DNA from: Pontibacillus chungwhensis
GTDB lineage: Bacteria > Bacillota > Bacilli > Bacillales > BH030062
Length of the DNA stretch: 64,000 nt
Direction of reading: 5' to 3'
Assembly (NCBI RefSeq): GCF_030166655.1
Contig: NZ_CP126446.1
Span: forward strand, 2,356,001-2,420,000
The translations under genes were made by a program, and so were the position numbers. The notes under the pieces are model-generated. The model saw only the letters and a list, made by a program, of their open reading frames with translations, searched no databases and was not told the DNA's origin. This document shows, one piece after another, positions 17,521-25,642 of the stretch (positions within the stretch are counted from its first letter, which is position 1; each line of letters opens with the position of its first letter).

Positions 17521-17859
17521 CCTTCTATTCTCTACTAATCTTAACCCCTTAGGTAACGTCAGTCGTTCTCTCTCCTCTCTCATCCATAGGATGATGAAAG
17601 CTACGAGACTTAGACTACTTAATATACATATGGTGCGTATCGCATAATATAAACTAACTGCAGGCTTGTCTAATTCTATGAGTTGTGAAGTGAAAAGACT
17701 CATCAACCCCGATAGCCCTCCAAGTATTAGGGCCACACATAATAGAGTGACAGAAGGCCACCACCAGCGTTCACGGACAAACAATTCCCTCATTCCAAAT
17801 GCTCCACTCACCATGACAATAATAAAGCTTGCCAATGCCCAAAAGAAAAGTTCTACCAT
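17494..17859 (-). CDS. Small membrane protein, unknown
   Basis: 121 residues with four predicted helices (about 4-24, 36-60, 68-82 and 86-108) and a basic cytoplasmic tail (WMREERERLTLPKG, then ENRRQKKEG). ATG 17859 is placed at good distance from GGAGGGG; a TTG one codon earlier is too close. I do not recognise the family. It is convergent with brxA. Confidence 0.7.
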   Translation of the reverse strand: MVELFFWALASFIIVMVSGAFGMRELFVRERWWWPSVTLLCVALILGGLSGLMSLFTSQLIELDKPAVSLYYAIRTICILSSLSLVAFIILWMREERERLTLPKGLRLVENRRQKKEGASQ

Positions 17860-17947
17860 CAAATCCCCTCCTCTACTATCCTATGGTCAACATCCACTCC
17901 CTATAACTAAAATCGGCCATGCCCCTAGTTGATCTATAAACTAAAAA

Positions 17948-17990
17948 AGACACCCTTTACTAAGTTAAATAAGTAAAGGGTGTCTGGCAC
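17948..17990 (+). repeat. Dispersed palindromic element, copy A
   Basis: 14-base arms AGACACCCTTTACT (17948-17961) / AGTAAAGGGTGTCT (17972-17985), then GGCAC. It shares the core GTAAAGGGTGTCTGGCACG with copies near 25607, 28765, 30223 and 45032. It lies 50 bases downstream of the minus-strand HAD gene stop and may double as a transcript end. Confidence 0.8.
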
Positions 17991-18035
17991 GCGTTCATTC
18001 TCTACCGGGCTAAAGAGTTGATCTCTAGACCAATC

Positions 18036-19172
18036 TTAAAGGACTTTGTGAAGGTCTTTAATGTTATCTATAATGGTGTGTTGATCATTTTGCTCAAACT
18101 CTTTTCTTGCTTTTTGACCTGATAATCCTGTCAGAACAGCGACGAAATGACAACCAAGACTTTGGGCTGCAAGACCGTCTGCGAGGGAATCTCCTACAAT
18201 AATCACTGAATCTTTCTCTTCTTCAGTAAATGAATAGTCAAGCGCCTCTTCTATACTCGACCGTCCTAACCAGGCAAACATATAGGTGAATGGATTCGGC
18301 TTCGCGAGTGGAGCTTTGTCACCGTATTTCTTTTCCGCTTCCAGGACGTCAGAAGCAGTAGCCATGCGATTCCGGTCAAAGTAAGAGAGAATGCCTAAGT
18401 TTTCAAGTGGTTCTACCGTTTCTAGTGCTGGACGACCTGTACCAATTCCGAGCGTATACCCATCATCTTTTAATTTCGTAAACAGGTTATCCAATTCCTC
18501 CATAGTCGCAAGAGGCGTTTCAATATGGACAAATCCACCTTTCCCTTGTTGATACGGTGGCCTTCCGATTGATTTCTCTGTTAGGTCCTCACCCACATAC
18601 CATTCCTGGAAGGTTTCTCTTCCTAACTCCCAAAGAGCACTGTTTCTTGTGAAAGCCATCGTCTCAATACCTGTCATTTCATATGCGATTTGGTTTAAAT
18701 GGGTAAGCAACTCACCTCGCATCGCTTCAACATCTTTCATAACTGGGACAAATGTTTTATAATCTGGTTCTATACCAGCCTTATACAACTCTCCCCCAAT
18801 TTCTTGAAGTGCTTGCCGGTCAAGCGTCATATCTTGGAACACTTTCTCAACGTACTTCGGTTTCACTTCATTTAGCTGAGCTAACAAACGAATCAGTTGA
18901 AAGGAAAATGTTAAATAGACCATGTCCCAGTTTGCATTGATTCCTTTTGATTTAATTAAGTACAATACCTCATCTTCCTGGAAAACTTCTGCGCGCAAAT
19001 CGCCTACTTCACTTTCGGTTACGTCTGTATGAAAACGGTCTGATTGAAGACCCAAATAATTCTCACTATGTATAAGTTCCCACACGGTTAATGCCGAAGC
19101 ATCAAAATATCGATGTTCACTTAACAAAACCCCATCTACATCAAATAAAATCGTTTTTCCCAATTGGCTCAC
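18036..19172 (-). CDS. HAD-superfamily hydrolase, large form
   Basis: 378 residues with all HAD motifs: motif I FDVDGVLLSE near the N-terminus, motif II in GIGTGRPALET, the motif III lysine in LAKPNPF, and motif IV VIIVGDSLADGLAAQSLG. The cap between motifs I and II is unusually long (about 220 residues, mainly helical), which explains the size. Start choice is uncertain: GTG at 19172 or TTG at 19163, the latter better spaced from AGGTGAG. Phosphatase or phosphoglycolate-phosphatase-like activity is likely, but the substrate is unknown. It is monocistronic. Confidence 0.85.
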   Translation of the reverse strand: MSQLGKTILFDVDGVLLSEHRYFDASALTVWELIHSENYLGLQSDRFHTDVTESEVGDLRAEVFQEDEVLYLIKSKGINANWDMVYLTFSFQLIRLLAQLNEVKPKYVEKVFQDMTLDRQALQEIGGELYKAGIEPDYKTFVPVMKDVEAMRGELLTHLNQIAYEMTGIETMAFTRNSALWELGRETFQEWYVGEDLTEKSIGRPPYQQGKGGFVHIETPLATMEELDNLFTKLKDDGYTLGIGTGRPALETVEPLENLGILSYFDRNRMATASDVLEAEKKYGDKAPLAKPNPFTYMFAWLGRSSIEEALDYSFTEEEKDSVIIVGDSLADGLAAQSLGCHFVAVLTGLSGQKARKEFEQNDQHTIIDNIKDLHKVL

Positions 19173-19307
19173 CTACTCTATTTAGAATTATGTCCTATTG
19201 TAGCAAGGGAAAGCATAAAAGAACAGACTAAGCTATTGTTCCCTTTAGGGCAGACTCATGTTCAGGAAAGGATAAAAACAGAAGAAATCAAATGTTCCGA
19301 ATTTTTA

Positions 19308-19336
19308 TTGACCTTTATTTAGATTTGTTCTATAAT
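19308..19336 (+). promoter_or_regulatory. Sigma-A promoter of the SAM-I operon
   Basis: TTGACC (19308-19313) and perfect TATAAT (19331-19336) with 17-base spacing, about 37 bases upstream of the riboswitch. Confidence 0.88.
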
Positions 19337-19372
19337 CCATATCAAGCTCATAGCTTAAAAAACAAAGCGAAT

Positions 19373-19525
19373 ATCTTATCTAGAGTGGCGGAGGGACTAG
19401 GCCCTGCGAAGCCCGGCAACCTTCAAGCATATTGCTTGAGTGGTGCTACATCCTACAGGTCTGTGGATCTGGAAGATAAGATGAGGAATGTACATACACC
19501 CTCTTCTTATGAAGAGGGTTTTTAT
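19373..19525 (+). promoter_or_regulatory. SAM-I (S-box) riboswitch with terminator
   Basis: The aptamer spans 19373-19481: P1 arms CTTATC/GATAAG, the conserved AGAGTGGCGGAGGGACT, GCCCGGCAACC, the P3 hairpin around TTCAAGC/GCTTGAG, and GGTGCTACATCC. A terminator (ACCCTCTTC/GAAGAGGGT then TTTTTAT, 19498-19525) forms the expression platform. High SAM should stop transcription of the downstream methionine genes. Confidence 0.96.
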
Positions 19526-19595
19526 ATGCCCTCTTCTTCCCCTCACCTGTATGGCAATTTTTCCTAGACTTTTACTTAAACAAGGAGGAATTGTT

Positions 19596-21278
19596 ATGAC
19601 TCAAAAATCTCATCTATTTGAAAACGAAACAGTAAGTTTACACGGTGGCCAGCATCCTGATAAAGCGACAGGTTCACGTGCGGTTCCCATTTACCAAACC
19701 ACCTCTTATGTCTTTAACGACACAGAACATGCCAAAAATCTATTTTCCCTTGCAGAACCCGGAAACATCTACACTCGTCTTGGCAATCCAACAGTAGATG
19801 TATTTGAACAAAGGGTTGCACTTCTAGAGGACGGCGTAGCAGCCGTTGCTACTTCATCTGGTATGTCTGCGATCACCCTTGCTATCTTAAACATCGCAAG
19901 CGCTGGTGATGAAATCGTTGCCTCCACGAACCTATACGGTGGTACTTACAATTTATTTGCCGTCACTCTCCCGAAATACGGAATCAATGTCACCTTTGTT
20001 GACAGTACAGACCCAGAGCAATTTCGAGATGCGATTACTTCAAAAACAAAAGCCATCTTTGCAGAAGTGATTGGAAACCCAAGTTTACATGTACTAGATA
20101 TCGAATCAGTGGCCGACATCGCTCACGACTATCACATCCCCCTTATCGTGGATAGTACCTTTGCAACACCGATCCTTTGTAAGCCTTTATCTTTTGGAGC
20201 AGACATTGTCGTTCACTCTGCGACGAAATGGATTGGAGGTCATGGAACATCCATTGGAGGAGTAGTTGTAGATGGAGGACGTTTCGACTGGAATCATGAA
20301 TTGTTCCCCGGCTTTACTGAACCGGATGAAAGTTATCATGGACTTAGATATGGGTCAGATGTTGGTCCAGCAGGCTTCGCGGTAAAATTAAGGGTTCAAT
20401 TATTACGAGATATCGGAGCATGCTTAAGTCCACACAATGCCTTTCATCTATTACAAGGACTAGAAACCTTACATTTACGGATAGAGCGTCATGTTCAAAA
20501 TGCAAAAGAAATTGCTCTTTACCTTGAGAATCATCCTGGTGTGAGTTGGGTTTCTTACCCTGGCCTTCCATCACACCCATCCCATTCACTTGCTCAGAAG
20601 TACTTAAATCAGGGCGCAGGCTCGATGGTTGTATTCGGGATAAAAGGAGGACTTGAAGAAGGAAAACGCGCTATTGATCACATCAAGTTGTGGTCCCATG
20701 TAGCCAATGTAGGAGATGCAAAATCACTTATCATTCATCCTGCTTCAACTACACATCAGCAATTGAATAACGAGAATTTAGTGAAAACCGGTGTTACAGA
20801 AGATTTAATACGCCTATCAGTTGGAATTGAATCAACGAAGGATCTAATTGAAGATTTAGAACAAGCGATTTATAAAGCAACAGGAGTCTCAAGCCAGGAC
20901 CCTCAAGCATCCGGGGCCTCTTCCTACTTACAATCAAGTTTATACCGTGATGAAACAGCCGTCCGACCTAAAAAAATCGTCTTTTTAGGGAATCCGAATT
21001 CAAAAGATGAATCTTCGAAGCTATCACGTCTTGGGTTTAAACTAACTGATGGGCCAGGTACTGAAGCTGATATTGTCTATGTAACCGAGAAACAAGAAGG
21101 TCAGGTTCAAATTAGTCCCATTACAAAGCTTGTAGCTTATCGCAAAGGGACATTAACGGAAGAGCAGCTCACTTACCTAAGAGAACAAAACCTTACGTTA
21201 CTAAGCACTGAAAATTTATACAGAGATGCCATCGGTGTTCGTATACCTAATTATATAGAAGAGCCTGTTAAAGCCTAA
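19596..21278 (+). CDS. metY: O-acetylhomoserine sulfhydrylase (MetY) with extra C-terminal domain
   Basis: 560 residues. Residues 1-429 are a Cys/Met-metabolism PLP enzyme of the O-acetylhomoserine aminocarboxypropyltransferase type. They include SLHGGQHPDKATGSRAVPIY, VATSSGMSAITLAI, VDSTFATPILCKPL and the PLP lysine motif HSATKWIGGHGTSIGG. It makes homocysteine from O-acetylhomoserine and sulfide. The usual length is about 430. Here a further 131 residues begin with an Ala/Ser/Gln linker, then RPKKIVFLGNPNSKDESSK, ADIVYVTEKQEG and YRDAIGVRIPNYIEE, like a small alpha/beta (Rossmann-like) domain. Start 19596 has AAGGAGG upstream. It is the first gene after the SAM-I riboswitch. Confidence 0.93.
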   Translation: MTQKSHLFENETVSLHGGQHPDKATGSRAVPIYQTTSYVFNDTEHAKNLFSLAEPGNIYTRLGNPTVDVFEQRVALLEDGVAAVATSSGMSAITLAILNIASAGDEIVASTNLYGGTYNLFAVTLPKYGINVTFVDSTDPEQFRDAITSKTKAIFAEVIGNPSLHVLDIESVADIAHDYHIPLIVDSTFATPILCKPLSFGADIVVHSATKWIGGHGTSIGGVVVDGGRFDWNHELFPGFTEPDESYHGLRYGSDVGPAGFAVKLRVQLLRDIGACLSPHNAFHLLQGLETLHLRIERHVQNAKEIALYLENHPGVSWVSYPGLPSHPSHSLAQKYLNQGAGSMVVFGIKGGLEEGKRAIDHIKLWSHVANVGDAKSLIIHPASTTHQQLNNENLVKTGVTEDLIRLSVGIESTKDLIEDLEQAIYKATGVSSQDPQASGASSYLQSSLYRDETAVRPKKIVFLGNPNSKDESSKLSRLGFKLTDGPGTEADIVYVTEKQEGQVQISPITKLVAYRKGTLTEEQLTYLREQNLTLLSTENLYRDAIGVRIPNYIEEPVKA

Positions 21279-21320
21279 GATCCTCCCAGATCAAACAAAG
21301 CATAGTAAAGGAGGTACATC

Positions 21321-22304
21321 ATGACAATTCGAGTTGGATTGCTCGGCTACGGAACAGTTGGAAAGGGATTTGCCGAAACCATTCAATCGCATCAGGAAAG
21401 GCTGCAGAATCTTTTAGAAGGAGAACCTGTTGAAATTGCTAGTATTCTTGTTAAAAATCCAACTAAAAAACGGGAGTTTCCTCACTCTAGTTTAGTTACA
21501 ACAGATTTCAACGAGCTTTTTCTTCAAGATATTGATGTTGTGATCGATGCGATCGTTGGAGAAGAGCCCGCGTTTAGTTACTGTAAGAAAGCAATAGAGA
21601 GTGGTAAACATGTAATAACGGCAAATAAACAAATGTTTGCTAAACATGGAAAGACTTTAAAGAAGTTAGCAGAAAAATGCGATGTTTCCTTAGGATATGA
21701 ATCTACCACAGTTGCAGGGACGCCAATTATTCGTACACTCTCCCAACTGCTCCAGGTCAATCGTGTAGAACGGTTTGAAGGGATTCTAAATGGGACGTCA
21801 AATTTCATCTTAACGAGGATGAAAGAAAACAAGGTATCCTTTGACCAGGCTCTGCAAGAAGCAAAGGACAAAGGGTACGCAGAGGCCGATCCATCAAACG
21901 ACATAAATGGGCGCGATGCTTTTTATAAACTTATGATTGTCAGTGAGCTCATTTATGGCAAACAGCCAAACTGGAATGAGGTATTTGTAGAAGGGATCGA
22001 TGTTATCCGCTCTGATCATATAGAAGAAGCCTCATTCATGGGTAAGAAAATAAAGCATATTGCGACCATTGAATGGAAAGACGGTGATGTTCGTGCTTCC
22101 ATTCAGCCTATCGCCCTTACCCATCATCATCCCCTTTATGCCATTGACCATGAGCAAAATGGCGTGGTCATTCATACCGACTTGGCTGGACCGCTCACAT
22201 TGGCAGGCCCTGGTGCTGGAGCCTCCACAACTGCAAGCGGAATGCTCGAGGACCTTGTGCATATCTTCCAGAAAACGAACCGAAAAACGCATCAGCTTCT
22301 ATAA
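21321..22304 (+). CDS. hom: Homoserine dehydrogenase, short form
   Basis: 327 residues. The NAD(P) fold has VGLLGYGTVGKGFAETI, the cofactor region VITANKQMFAKHG, and the substrate domain GILNGTSNFILTRM with EADPSNDINGRDA, which holds the catalytic Lys/Glu/Asp set. It ends after the catalytic domain and lacks the C-terminal ACT domain of the roughly 430-residue Bacillus Hom, so it is probably not regulated by threonine in that way. AAAGGAGG precedes the ATG. Placement behind metY under the SAM riboswitch dedicates homoserine supply to methionine synthesis. Confidence 0.93.
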   Translation: MTIRVGLLGYGTVGKGFAETIQSHQERLQNLLEGEPVEIASILVKNPTKKREFPHSSLVTTDFNELFLQDIDVVIDAIVGEEPAFSYCKKAIESGKHVITANKQMFAKHGKTLKKLAEKCDVSLGYESTTVAGTPIIRTLSQLLQVNRVERFEGILNGTSNFILTRMKENKVSFDQALQEAKDKGYAEADPSNDINGRDAFYKLMIVSELIYGKQPNWNEVFVEGIDVIRSDHIEEASFMGKKIKHIATIEWKDGDVRASIQPIALTHHHPLYAIDHEQNGVVIHTDLAGPLTLAGPGAGASTTASGMLEDLVHIFQKTNRKTHQLL

Positions 22305-22333
22305 ATCTATATATCTAAGAAAGATACTCAAAA

Positions 22334-22368
22334 AAGGCTTAGAGCAGGAATGCTTTAAGCCTTTATTT
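22334..22368 (+). terminator. Terminator of the metY-hom operon
   Basis: A 14-bp stem (AAAGGCTTAGAGCA/TGCTTTAAGCCTTT, one G-T pair) with a 4-base loop, followed by ATTTA, 30 bases after the hom stop. Confidence 0.75.
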
Positions 22369-22402
22369 ATGCCTATTAAAATGACTGAACAACCTATATA
22401 GA

Positions 22403-22430
22403 TTTACTCCCCTTTTTACTATGCTACAAT
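22403..22430 (+). promoter_or_regulatory. Putative promoter of the methyltransferase gene
   Basis: TTTACT (22403-22408) and TACAAT (22425-22430) with 16-base spacing. It lies upstream of GTG 22486 and argues against the in-frame ATG at 22435. Confidence 0.45.
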
Positions 22431-22485
22431 TTAAGTGGAAGCTATAAAGAGTATGGCAAAAGAACTTATAGTAGGAGTGAGCACA

Positions 22486-23256
22486 GTGAACCCATCCGCT
22501 GAAGATTTTTACAATCAACTAGCAGAACATTACCATATGATTTTTAAGGATTGGGATGAAGCCATTCAATACCAGGGAGAAACCTTAAGCAAACTTCTTA
22601 CATCACTGATTATCAAAGATCGTAAAGATACATCCTTATTAGATTGTTCGTGTGGGATCGGTACTCAGTCGATTGGTCTTGCCCTCTCCGGTTATAATGT
22701 TACCGCAACGGACATTAGTAGAGCAGCAGTGGAGCGGGCAAAACAAGAGGCCTTCACTCGAGACGCGTCTATCTCTTTTGGGATATCTGATTTCCGACGT
22801 TTAAATCAAGATATTAAGGGTACCTTTGACATTCTCCTCTCAGCGGACAATTCGCTACCCCATCTCTTAAATGAAGAGGATTTACGTTTGGCAGCTTCAC
22901 AATTCTATCAGAAAGTGAAGACAGGGGGATGGCTCGTTATTACAATGAGAAACTATGACGAACTGTTAAAAGAAAAGCCTGCCTCTACTCCTCCTAAGTC
23001 TCTTAATGAAGGGAATCGAATTGTCTTCCAACTGTGGGATTGGAAAGAGGACGGACGCACGTATACCCTCCACCACTTTATTATGAATAAAACGCAAGAC
23101 ACCTGGCATACAAAACAGTTTTCAACAGATTATCGTGCAATCTTACAAGATGAATTGACCGCTTTATTAGAAGAAGCCGGCTTCTATAATATCAATTGGA
23201 AGAGCGCTAAAGAGACAGGTTATTATCAACCTATACTACTTGCAAGGAAACCTTAA
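22486..23256 (+). CDS. Class I SAM-dependent methyltransferase
   Basis: 256 residues. The N-terminus FYNQLAEHYHMIFKDWDEAI resembles glycine/sarcosine N-methyltransferase-like enzymes. SAM-binding motif I is LLDCSCGIGTQSIGLALSGY, with ATDIS as the acidic residue ending strand 2, and ILLSADNSLPHLL as motif IV. GTG 22486 has AGGAGTGAG upstream. It is monocistronic. The acceptor is unknown. A role in betaine-type osmolyte synthesis is possible from the N-terminal resemblance, but the partner dimethylglycine methyltransferase is not nearby. Confidence 0.8.
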   Translation: MNPSAEDFYNQLAEHYHMIFKDWDEAIQYQGETLSKLLTSLIIKDRKDTSLLDCSCGIGTQSIGLALSGYNVTATDISRAAVERAKQEAFTRDASISFGISDFRRLNQDIKGTFDILLSADNSLPHLLNEEDLRLAASQFYQKVKTGGWLVITMRNYDELLKEKPASTPPKSLNEGNRIVFQLWDWKEDGRTYTLHHFIMNKTQDTWHTKQFSTDYRAILQDELTALLEEAGFYNINWKSAKETGYYQPILLARKP

Positions 23257-23533
23257 TTTCTAATAACTTCTGAGCTAGCCTTCACCTGGTATGAGACGCA
23301 CTTGATTTGTCTATGATAAGAAGTGCAAACTAACAAAAATGTACCAAGAATAGCGTTAACCTTGACTCATTCCTTACTATTCTCTAAGGTTGAACTTACG
23401 CTTCACTCTCCCTTATAAAAACAGGGGAGGATGGCGGTTTAAAATGATGCATAACTTCATATGAATAAATAAGCTACACGGGCTGCTCTTAAAGAGCAAA
23501 ATATACCGAATCAAATGATTGGAGTCTAAATGT

Positions 23534-23962
23534 ATGCACACAAAATGGTTGTGGGCACTCATCCTTTTCGCCGTTGTCCTTACTTCTTGTTCAGCGGTTG
23601 AAGAATCTGATGAGCCAATTGCTATTAAAGACTTTTCTTATCATGTTACAAACGAAAATGAAGAAAAAGTTACCTTTACAATTAATCTTGAAATAAGAAA
23701 TCAAACAAAATCAGAACGCTTCGTCACCCTTATTTATCCGAGCTATATCACTCGCAATAAAATAGGCACCCACCCTCCATTAAGTATTGGTGCGGAACAG
23801 GTTACCTATTTAACGAGAAGTATAACCGTTCAAAAGTCAGGCGATTTAACAAATGAAACGATAGGTAAAATTATGAATCAAGACATCCCTTTAGTGGATG
23901 GAATAACGATCGGGAAACGATTTGAACTTCCTTCTCCAAAACAAAAAGGCTCTCATGACTGA
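23534..23962 (+). CDS. Small lipoprotein, unknown
   Basis: 142 residues with a type II signal peptide: basic start, hydrophobic core, and lipobox LTSC (Cys at about residue 18). The mature part is a beta-rich domain (KVTFTINLEIRNQTKSERFV) like a small Ig-type fold. ATG 23534 is 9 bases from GGAG. The gap before it (23257-23533) holds no recognisable gene. It is convergent with the MFS gene, and the shared terminator overlaps its last codons. Confidence 0.72.
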   Translation: MHTKWLWALILFAVVLTSCSAVEESDEPIAIKDFSYHVTNENEEKVTFTINLEIRNQTKSERFVTLIYPSYITRNKIGTHPPLSIGAEQVTYLTRSITVQKSGDLTNETIGKIMNQDIPLVDGITIGKRFELPSPKQKGSHD

Positions 23963-23976
23963 GAGCCTTTTTGTTT
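23939..23976. terminator. Bidirectional terminator
   Basis: A 17-bp perfect stem (AAACAAAAAGGCTCTCA and its complement) with TGAC loop, shared by the convergent lipoprotein and MFS genes. Confidence 0.92.
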
Positions 23977-25201
23977 AATGATATAAAAGAGAGACCCTTC
24001 TTCTTTTATCCTGAAGCACAGACAAACTGAAAAGAATGGTTGAAAGGCCAGCTAATATCACGCTTGCTACAATTACAGAGCCTTGTAGCGTAAGAAATTC
24101 AGCAGTAAAGCCAATTACAATCGTTGCCATAATAGTGAGGAGTGCTTCTAACCAACCGTATATACTGGATACCCTTCCGATTCTATCTGGCGGGATAGAA
24201 TGTTGTACGAACGTATTAAAACCCGTTTGCATCCAAGCCATGAAGAAGGAAAGGATAAAGAATCCAGTAGCTGCTTGACCCATTACACTTGAAAAACTAT
24301 ACACCACATAACCTGCCCCAACGAATATAGCTCCTAAACCAATCATCATTCGAAAACTAATGAAATGGGAAATCGCGATGAGAACTAAGGAACCCATCAC
24401 ATACCCAGCCCCAGCAATACTTACTAAAAGGCCATATTTTATTTCAGAAAGCATGATTATATTTGTAGAGAAAGCAGCTTCCAAAGAATCAATAGCTGCC
24501 ACGAACACCATTATAACGCCAACTAAGAAGTAGGTTAGCATCATAAAACGATGGTTTCTTGAAAAGGACCACACATCTTTCCAGTCTCTTTTAAACATTT
24601 CATAAGAAGGTTTTTCGAGACTATCCCTCTCTTTATTCGGTTTAGGGAGATAAAAAATAAGCAACGCTGCGATCAAAAAAGAAACTCCATTCAAGATAAT
24701 CGAAATTTTATAGCCTCCTACCACTAATAATGCTCCTGCAATAGCTGGTCCTAACACAAATCCACCAGAGTCCAGCAAGCTTCTCCATCCATTAAAATGT
24801 TTCCTCTTCTCTGACGGAATCAGGTTCGTTATATACGACAAAGCTGTCGGTTCGCTCATAGCACTGGCCATATAAATAATTAGTACCAGTCCGTAGACTA
24901 TTGTTAGGTTGTTCGTTAAAGGGATCAACAATACCAGCAACCCCCGTATAAAGTCTAATCCAATCATCATATTTCTCTGATTGATACGATCAATTATACT
25001 GCCGGCCCATAAATTTGTGGCAATAACAGCAATTGGTCTTGCTATATATAAAAAGGTAACAGCAAGCGGTGATCCTGTTTTGTCTAACACCATGAGATTT
25101 AATGCAATAAGGTAAACCCAATCCCCTAGTGCAGAGATTCCAAGCGCTGCTAATAAGATGATAGAAGCGTGCTTTCGTTGCTTTCGATAGACGTGATTCA
25201 T
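23975..25201 (-). CDS. MFS exporter under T-box control
   Basis: 408 residues, 12 helices, of the drug-exporter-like MFS group (macrolide-efflux/EntS type). Features are GDWVYLIALNLMVLDKTGSP in helix 1, the loop 2-3 motif SIIDRINQRNMM, and SIPPDRIGRVSSIYGWLEA in the second half. AGGAGG precedes the ATG. The 5' leader (about 25267-25555) is a complete T-box riboswitch, so transcription should rise when its tRNA is uncharged. T-boxes normally control synthetases, biosynthesis and amino-acid uptake, so control of an exporter-type MFS protein is unusual. The substrate is unknown. Confidence 0.85.
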   Translation of the reverse strand: MNHVYRKQRKHASIILLAALGISALGDWVYLIALNLMVLDKTGSPLAVTFLYIARPIAVIATNLWAGSIIDRINQRNMMIGLDFIRGLLVLLIPLTNNLTIVYGLVLIIYMASAMSEPTALSYITNLIPSEKRKHFNGWRSLLDSGGFVLGPAIAGALLVVGGYKISIILNGVSFLIAALLIFYLPKPNKERDSLEKPSYEMFKRDWKDVWSFSRNHRFMMLTYFLVGVIMVFVAAIDSLEAAFSTNIIMLSEIKYGLLVSIAGAGYVMGSLVLIAISHFISFRMMIGLGAIFVGAGYVVYSFSSVMGQAATGFFILSFFMAWMQTGFNTFVQHSIPPDRIGRVSSIYGWLEALLTIMATIVIGFTAEFLTLQGSVIVASVILAGLSTILFSLSVLQDKRRRVSLLYH

Positions 25202-25266
25202 TTGATTTCCTCCTGTTGTAAGCTACTAACCATTATTCAGGAAGAATGAATCTGTTTACTTTTGCA

Positions 25267-25555
25267 CATAAAAAACACCCCCAAGATTTCTCATCTTGGG
25301 GGCGATAATTAATCCGCGGTGCCACCCCAGTTTATTAATATGTCTCCATATTAACCTTTTCGGGTACGACATGTATGAATGCATATACCCTAGCTCTGTA
25401 ACAGGAGCACCTGGCGCACGATCCCAACTGAATGTTCCCATGCGCAGCTCTAGAGGTTTGGTTCAACCAGTCACGTCCGCCCCTTTTCACCAACCGGAGC
25501 TCTCTTTAGGAAATGATGCTGATTTACTCTTCTCTTCACAGCCTTTTAATAATTT
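25267..25555 (-). promoter_or_regulatory. T-box riboswitch upstream of the MFS exporter
   Basis: On the minus strand: an AGTA-containing Stem I base, the distal AGAGAGCTCCGGTTGGTGAA pattern (AGAGAG at 25500-25505), and the T-box GGGGTGGCACCGCGG (25314-25328). A terminator (ATCTTGGGGG arms, 25276-25302) followed by TTTTTT completes it. The specifier region reads GAACCAAACCTCT (about 25453-25463). AAA (Lys) is my best reading by analogy with the serine leader, with CAA (Gln) and ACC (Thr) as alternatives. Confidence 0.9.
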
Positions 25556-25560
25556 CTATA

Positions 25561-25589
25561 ATATTACCAAACTCCCCCACCCTTGTAAA
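25561..25589 (-). promoter_or_regulatory. Promoter of the T-box/MFS transcript
   Basis: On the minus strand TTTACA (25584-25589) and TAATAT (25561-25566) with 17-base spacing, just upstream of the T-box leader. Confidence 0.65.
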
Positions 25590-25606
25590 CCATTCTTTAA
25601 TTAGTA

Positions 25607-25627
25607 AAAGGGTGTCTGGCACCCTTT
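25607..25627 (+). repeat. Dispersed palindromic element, copy B
   Basis: AAAGGGTG-TCTGG-CACCCTTT, the element core with shorter 8-base arms. It is preceded by AGTAA and followed by CGCTAAAGC. It lies 16 bases downstream of the ABC permease stop. Confidence 0.75.
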
Positions 25628-25642
25628 ATCTCGCTAAAGCAA

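Noticed and set aside
23257-23533. Gene or RNA in the gap before the small lipoprotein
   Set aside because: Short frames only, no ribosome sites with codons beyond a few residues; no recognised RNA motif.
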